Origin: Candidatus Heimdallarchaeota archaeon
GTDB taxonomy: Archaea > Asgardarchaeota > Heimdallarchaeia > Heimdallarchaeales > Kariarchaeaceae
Length of the DNA: 19,277 bases
Direction: 5' to 3'
Assembly (NCBI GenBank): GCA_030668165.1
Contig: DAOUUM010000014.1
Span: 1 to 19,277 of the forward strand
Positions 16,832 to 19,277 of the stretch are shown here, piece by piece (position 1 is the first letter of the stretch; each line of letters opens with the position of its first letter). Made by a program: the position numbers and the translations under genes. The notes beneath the pieces are model-generated. The model saw only the letters and a list, made by a program, of their open reading frames with translations. It searched no databases and had not been told where the DNA came from.

Positions 16832-16903
16832 ACCCGCGGCCGCTTCGGATCTTGTTTTATTAAAATGCAAGCGAAGCGCTCTACCGGTCTGAGCTACCAG
16901 CCC
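16813..16903 (-). tRNA. tRNA-Ala (UGC) with a 17-base intron
   Basis: On the complement the cloverleaf is complete: acceptor GGGCTGG/CCAGTCC with discriminator A, D stem GCTC/GAGC, anticodon stem CTTCG/CGAAG, T stem GCGGG/CCCGT with loop TTCAAAT. The anticodon loop is C-T-TGC-A-C after removal of the intron, so the anticodon is UGC (16867-16869 on the plus strand). The pair G3-U70 in the acceptor stem is the alanine identity element and confirms the assignment. The mature molecule is 74 bases without CCA; CCA is not encoded. The 3' end overlaps the end of the gene on the other strand. TATA-like CTAAAAATAT lies 18-27 bases upstream. Confidence 0.96.
16849..16865 (-). other. tRNA intron with canonical bulge-helix-bulge
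   Basis: The intron TTTTAATAAAACAAGAT sits between positions 37 and 38. Exon CTTG (32-35) pairs with intron CAAG as the 4-bp central helix, flanked by the 3-base bulges CAT and ATC and by the outer CTTCG/CGAAG helix; the inner loop closes with TTT/AAA. Cutting after the second base of each bulge gives a normal 7-base loop. This is the substrate form of the archaeal splicing endonuclease. Confidence 0.92.
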
Positions 16904-16920
16904 ATATAATCTCATACGAG

Positions 16921-16930
16921 ATATTTTTAG
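16921..16930 (-). promoter_or_regulatory. TATA-like box of tRNA-Ala
   Basis: CTAAAAATAT on the complement lies 18-27 bases upstream of the mature 5' end, so transcription would start at or just before the mature end. Confidence 0.45.
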
Positions 16931-17095
16931 TTTTTTTTACTTCCTTTTAGGTCGATCGATAGATACGAATATCATTTAGGCAAATTATCAATTATAATTG
17001 TAAAATCCAATTTTTATATTCCTGAAAACGCTTTAGCTTGCCTACAAACAAGAATTATCAGTCAATCTCCAAGTTTAGAAAATCTATCTGTAAGT

Positions 17096-17104
17096 CTTTA
17101 AATG
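17096..17104 (+). promoter_or_regulatory. TATA-like box of NOG1 gene
   Basis: CTTTAAATG lies 20-28 bases upstream of the ATG at 17124, consistent with a leaderless mRNA. Confidence 0.35.
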
Positions 17105-17123
17105 ATCAATATATACCCTTATT

Positions 17124-18248
17124 ATGGATAAACTTGATGATATCTGGAAAAATCTGAACAGAGTTCATACTGCTCAGGAATTACTTGATATTGCATTCAG
17201 TAAATCTATGAAAATTAAACCTCCAAAGAGTCGTGGAGATCCTATTAGAAGATCCAAGGAACATGAAATTAACAGGATTAACACTTTCACAAGTAGTATA
17301 TATGATAGATTATCAGATATTGTTGAGAATTTTCCATCACTCAATCAAATACACCCATTTTATTTTGAGTTGATGGATATACTTGCGGATCTAGATGCCA
17401 TCAGACTTAGTCTTGGAAGGGTTGATGGTGTGAAAGAAACTATCAGAAATCTATCCTATGACATATTAGAAGAGCTTCAAAATACAGAAAATAGAATGAA
17501 AATTAAATCACATCGTAAATCGTTATTTGGTAGGATTTCAAGTATGATTTACCAAATTGGTGATGCGCTTATTGAATTGGAAAATGCAAGAAAATTGCTT
17601 AGTACCCTACCGAATTATAATCCTGCCCTACCTTGTGTGGTGGTTTGTGGAGTACCAAATGTTGGAAAATCTTCCTTTATTAATTTTGCCACCTCAGGTA
17701 AACCAGAAATAGCAAGTTATCCATTTACAACCAAAAAACTAATTTTTGGCCATAGAAATATGAAATTCTTTCAAATTCAATTTGTTGATACTCCTGGTTT
17801 GTTGGATAGACCCATTGAGGATCGGAATATTGTTGAATTACAGGCATTGGCTGCATTGAAGCATTTGGCTGATGTGATGATCTATATGGTAGATATATCT
17901 GAGAATGCGAGTTCTACATTAGAAGAGCAGTTCAATTTACTTCGAGATATTTACGAGTACTACAGCGCATCAAAGTTTATTGTTGTAATTTCAAAAACAG
18001 ATTTGATCTCTAGGTTGAAAGTATTGTCGATACAGAGGAAATTAGAGGAATTAAACCTTGTTAATGAGGATAAACCACTCTATGAATTTAGCTCAAAGGA
18101 TCATAAAGTAAATGATAATCTGCTAACATATTTAGATGATGTCATAATGAATGATTTGATCAGAAGTCCGAAATTTAAGAGTAGTTTATATTTTGAGATT
18201 GATCCTGATTTATTACCTGAGGACGAGATTGAGGGTTTTAATTACTAA
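17124..18248 (+). CDS. nog1: NOG1-family GTPase, large ribosomal subunit assembly
   Basis: NOG1 is a GTPase of pre-60S assembly in eukaryotes, with an archaeal counterpart. The N-terminal helical domain (1-165) is typical and precedes the G domain: G1 GVPNVGKSS (176-184), switch region YPFTTK (199-204), G3 DTPG (222-225) and G4 SKTD (290-293). A short G5-like SSKD follows (about 334). The C-terminal tail is acidic (PDLLPEDEIEGFNY) and lacks the long eukaryotic extension. At 374 residues it is of the usual archaeal length, and the ATG at 17124 fits both the family start and the TATA spacing. It is the last cellular gene before the insertion sequence. Confidence 0.95.
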   Translation: MDKLDDIWKNLNRVHTAQELLDIAFSKSMKIKPPKSRGDPIRRSKEHEINRINTFTSSIYDRLSDIVENFPSLNQIHPFYFELMDILADLDAIRLSLGRVDGVKETIRNLSYDILEELQNTENRMKIKSHRKSLFGRISSMIYQIGDALIELENARKLLSTLPNYNPALPCVVVCGVPNVGKSSFINFATSGKPEIASYPFTTKKLIFGHRNMKFFQIQFVDTPGLLDRPIEDRNIVELQALAALKHLADVMIYMVDISENASSTLEEQFNLLRDIYEYYSASKFIVVISKTDLISRLKVLSIQRKLEELNLVNEDKPLYEFSSKDHKVNDNLLTYLDDVIMNDLIRSPKFKSSLYFEIDPDLLPEDEIEGFNY

Positions 18249-18449
18249 CTTAGGTCATGCACTTTATTTTAAAAAATGCATTTCCAATCAATAATTTGAA
18301 ATTATAGGAAACCAAGTCTCTAGCAATAAAATTAATAAATTTAAAACATTAGTTTATCTTCTAGATAAAAAGTAAACTATTTTTGGAAATTAAGCTCTAG
18401 AATCACTTTCATGGTCCCTAGATATAAGGTGTGATTTTCGTTTTCATCT
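18249..18449. other. gap between NOG1 and the transposase; IS left end lies here
   Basis: No gene is seen. The region must contain the left end of the insertion sequence, but the right end is beyond the window, so the terminal inverted repeat and target duplication cannot be fixed. A TATA-like GATATAAGG (18421-18429) lies just before the transposase start. Confidence 0.5.
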
Positions 18450-18474
18450 GTGACAACAACCAACAAAAATCACA
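18430..18474. repeat. 9-bp inverted repeat around the transposase start
   Basis: TGTGATTTT (18430-18438) and AAAATCACA (18466-18474) are perfect inverted copies separated by 27 bases, and the GTG start (18450) lies in the loop. In RNA this could hide the start; in DNA it could be a protein-binding site. Confidence 0.4.
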
Positions 18475-19277
18475 TATTCCCAAAATTGCAGATTTATTTC
18501 AACCTTTTCAAACATCAACTTAGTAGACCACAACAAACTCATTTTCAATCATGGATTTTAGGAAACTTGCATGGGCAGGTTTCTGGTAGTAAAATTGCCA
18601 ATTCTTATTCTGATAAGGACCCATCATCTGTAACTCGGTTTCTCAGTCAAAGCAAATGGAATGAAGAAGCCCTCAATGAACAACGTATACAGCAGACATT
18701 ACAAATTGTTGATCAAAGCCTTGGGAAATATGTACCATTAATTCTAGATGATAGTTTGTGTGCAAGATATGGAGCGAAACTACCTGGTGTTGGTTATCAC
18801 TGGGATCACACGGAGAACAAATCTACATGGGGACAACATGTGGTGACAAGCCACATGTTGCTTGGAAACATTGATATCCCATTATATGCAGATATTTATC
18901 TGAAAAAAGATAAATTTGAAGATATAAAGAAATTTCAATCCAAACTTCAACTGGCACAAAAGCAAATCAAGCAATTTCCTAAATTTCAGAAGAAAAAAGG
19001 GGTGGTTCTTGGTGATAGTTGGTATGGCTCCAAAGACGTAATTAATACCACACTAGACGAGGGTTATCAGGGTATTTTTGCTGTCAAAAGAAACAGGAAG
19101 GCAAAATTTCCAGATGGATCGAATATCAAAGTTGGCGCAAAAATCAAAGAACTTGATATAATCAATGCTCACTTAGTTACAGTGAAGCAGAATATGTATC
19201 GGGTTTGGAGATATTCAGTTCAACTTTCTGGAATAAACCAAGATCGGGTCTCTTTGCTGATTTGCCAGCAATATAGA
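18450..19277 (+). CDS. DDE transposase of an IS4-superfamily-like insertion sequence, 3' part outside window
   Basis: My translation gives 276 open codons from GTG at 18450 to the right edge, with no frame break. Residues 26-65 (SRPQQTHFQSWILGN ... SVTRFL) form a helical DNA-binding N-terminus typical of IS4/IS701-like transposases. LILDDS (97-102) holds the first catalytic Asp and VVLGDSWYGS (185-194) the second (Asp189), followed by the 'YQGIFAVKRNRKAKF' strand. The third residue (Glu) would lie beyond the window. The exact IS family is not clear. The element is intact as far as seen and may be active. An in-frame TGA at 18432-18434 sets the upstream limit. Confidence 0.85.
   Translation, partial: MTTTNKNHIFPKLQIYFNLFKHQLSRPQQTHFQSWILGNLHGQVSGSKIANSYSDKDPSSVTRFLSQSKWNEEALNEQRIQQTLQIVDQSLGKYVPLILDDSLCARYGAKLPGVGYHWDHTENKSTWGQHVVTSHMLLGNIDIPLYADIYLKKDKFEDIKKFQSKLQLAQKQIKQFPKFQKKKGVVLGDSWYGSKDVINTTLDEGYQGIFAVKRNRKAKFPDGSNIKVGAKIKELDIINAHLVTVKQNMYRVWRYSVQLSGINQDRVSLLICQQYR
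18450..19277 (+). mobile_element. insertion sequence, left part
   Basis: The transposase coding region is the only certain part. The left terminus is between 18249 and 18449; the right terminus is outside the window. The element lies just downstream of nog1, and no cellular gene in the window is interrupted by it. Confidence 0.75.

Noticed and set aside
18255..18283. Possible terminator hairpin after nog1 (ATGCA ... TGCAT)
   Set aside because: The stem is only 5 bp of mixed AT around an AT-only loop, and no T run follows, so it is too weak to call.
1..19277. CRISPR array or defence cluster
   Set aside because: No regularly spaced direct repeats and no cas, restriction or toxin genes are seen.

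Overview
The window looks like chromosomal DNA from an AT-rich archaeon. The evidence is a RIO2 kinase, a DRG-type GTPase with a TGS domain, a NOG1 GTPase, a COG2433/DUF460 protein, a multi-OB-fold RPA, an archaeal-type bifunctional phosphoglucose/phosphomannose isomerase, a tRNA-Ala with a bulge-helix-bulge intron, and several genes with TATA-like elements 20-40 bases before the start. The lineage is not settled by eye. A Heimdallarchaeia-like Asgard archaeon or a member of the Nitrososphaerota would both fit a genome with complex I, glucose-6-phosphate dehydrogenase and this base composition; a DENN-like protein and the five-OB RPA lean weakly to the former.

Layout. (1) 1-4471, minus strand: DRG GTPase, a DENN-like protein, RIO2 kinase and a DUF460 protein cut by the window edge, probably one transcription unit on a ribosome/translation theme. 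(2) 4581-6692, minus: a large RPA-like single-stranded-DNA-binding protein starting at TTG. (3) 6786-8758, minus: a MoxR AAA+ ATPase followed by a VWA-domain partner whose 5' end looks frameshifted. (4) 8966-9235, plus: a small winged-helix-like protein, divergent from moxR across an inverted repeat and ending against nuoD. (5) 9236-11202, minus: nuoA-nuoC-nuoD of respiratory complex I, with nuoB absent from its usual place. (6) 11323-14234: divergent phosphoglucose isomerase (minus) and glucose-6-phosphate dehydrogenase (plus) around a 368-base control region. (7) 14393-16831: an unrecognised 407-residue protein, a convergent CRM/YhbY RNA-binding protein, and an unrecognised 256-residue protein whose stop codon lies inside the tRNA gene on the other strand. 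(8) 16813-16903, minus: intron-containing tRNA-Ala(UGC). (9) 17124-18248, plus: NOG1. (10) 18450 to the right edge: a DDE transposase of an insertion sequence, cut by the window.

How the genes work together. Four proteins (DRG, RIO2, NOG1, CRM/YhbY) point to ribosome assembly or translation. PGI/PMI makes the substrate of G6PDH, so genes 11323-14234 can feed glucose-6-phosphate into the oxidative pentose phosphate route. NuoA, C and D belong to the membrane-bound respiratory complex, whose other subunits must lie elsewhere. MoxR and VWA are a chaperone-like pair. The most novel signals are the DENN-like protein beside a DRG GTPase, the apparent frameshift at the VWA start, the split nuo locus, and the two unknown proteins.
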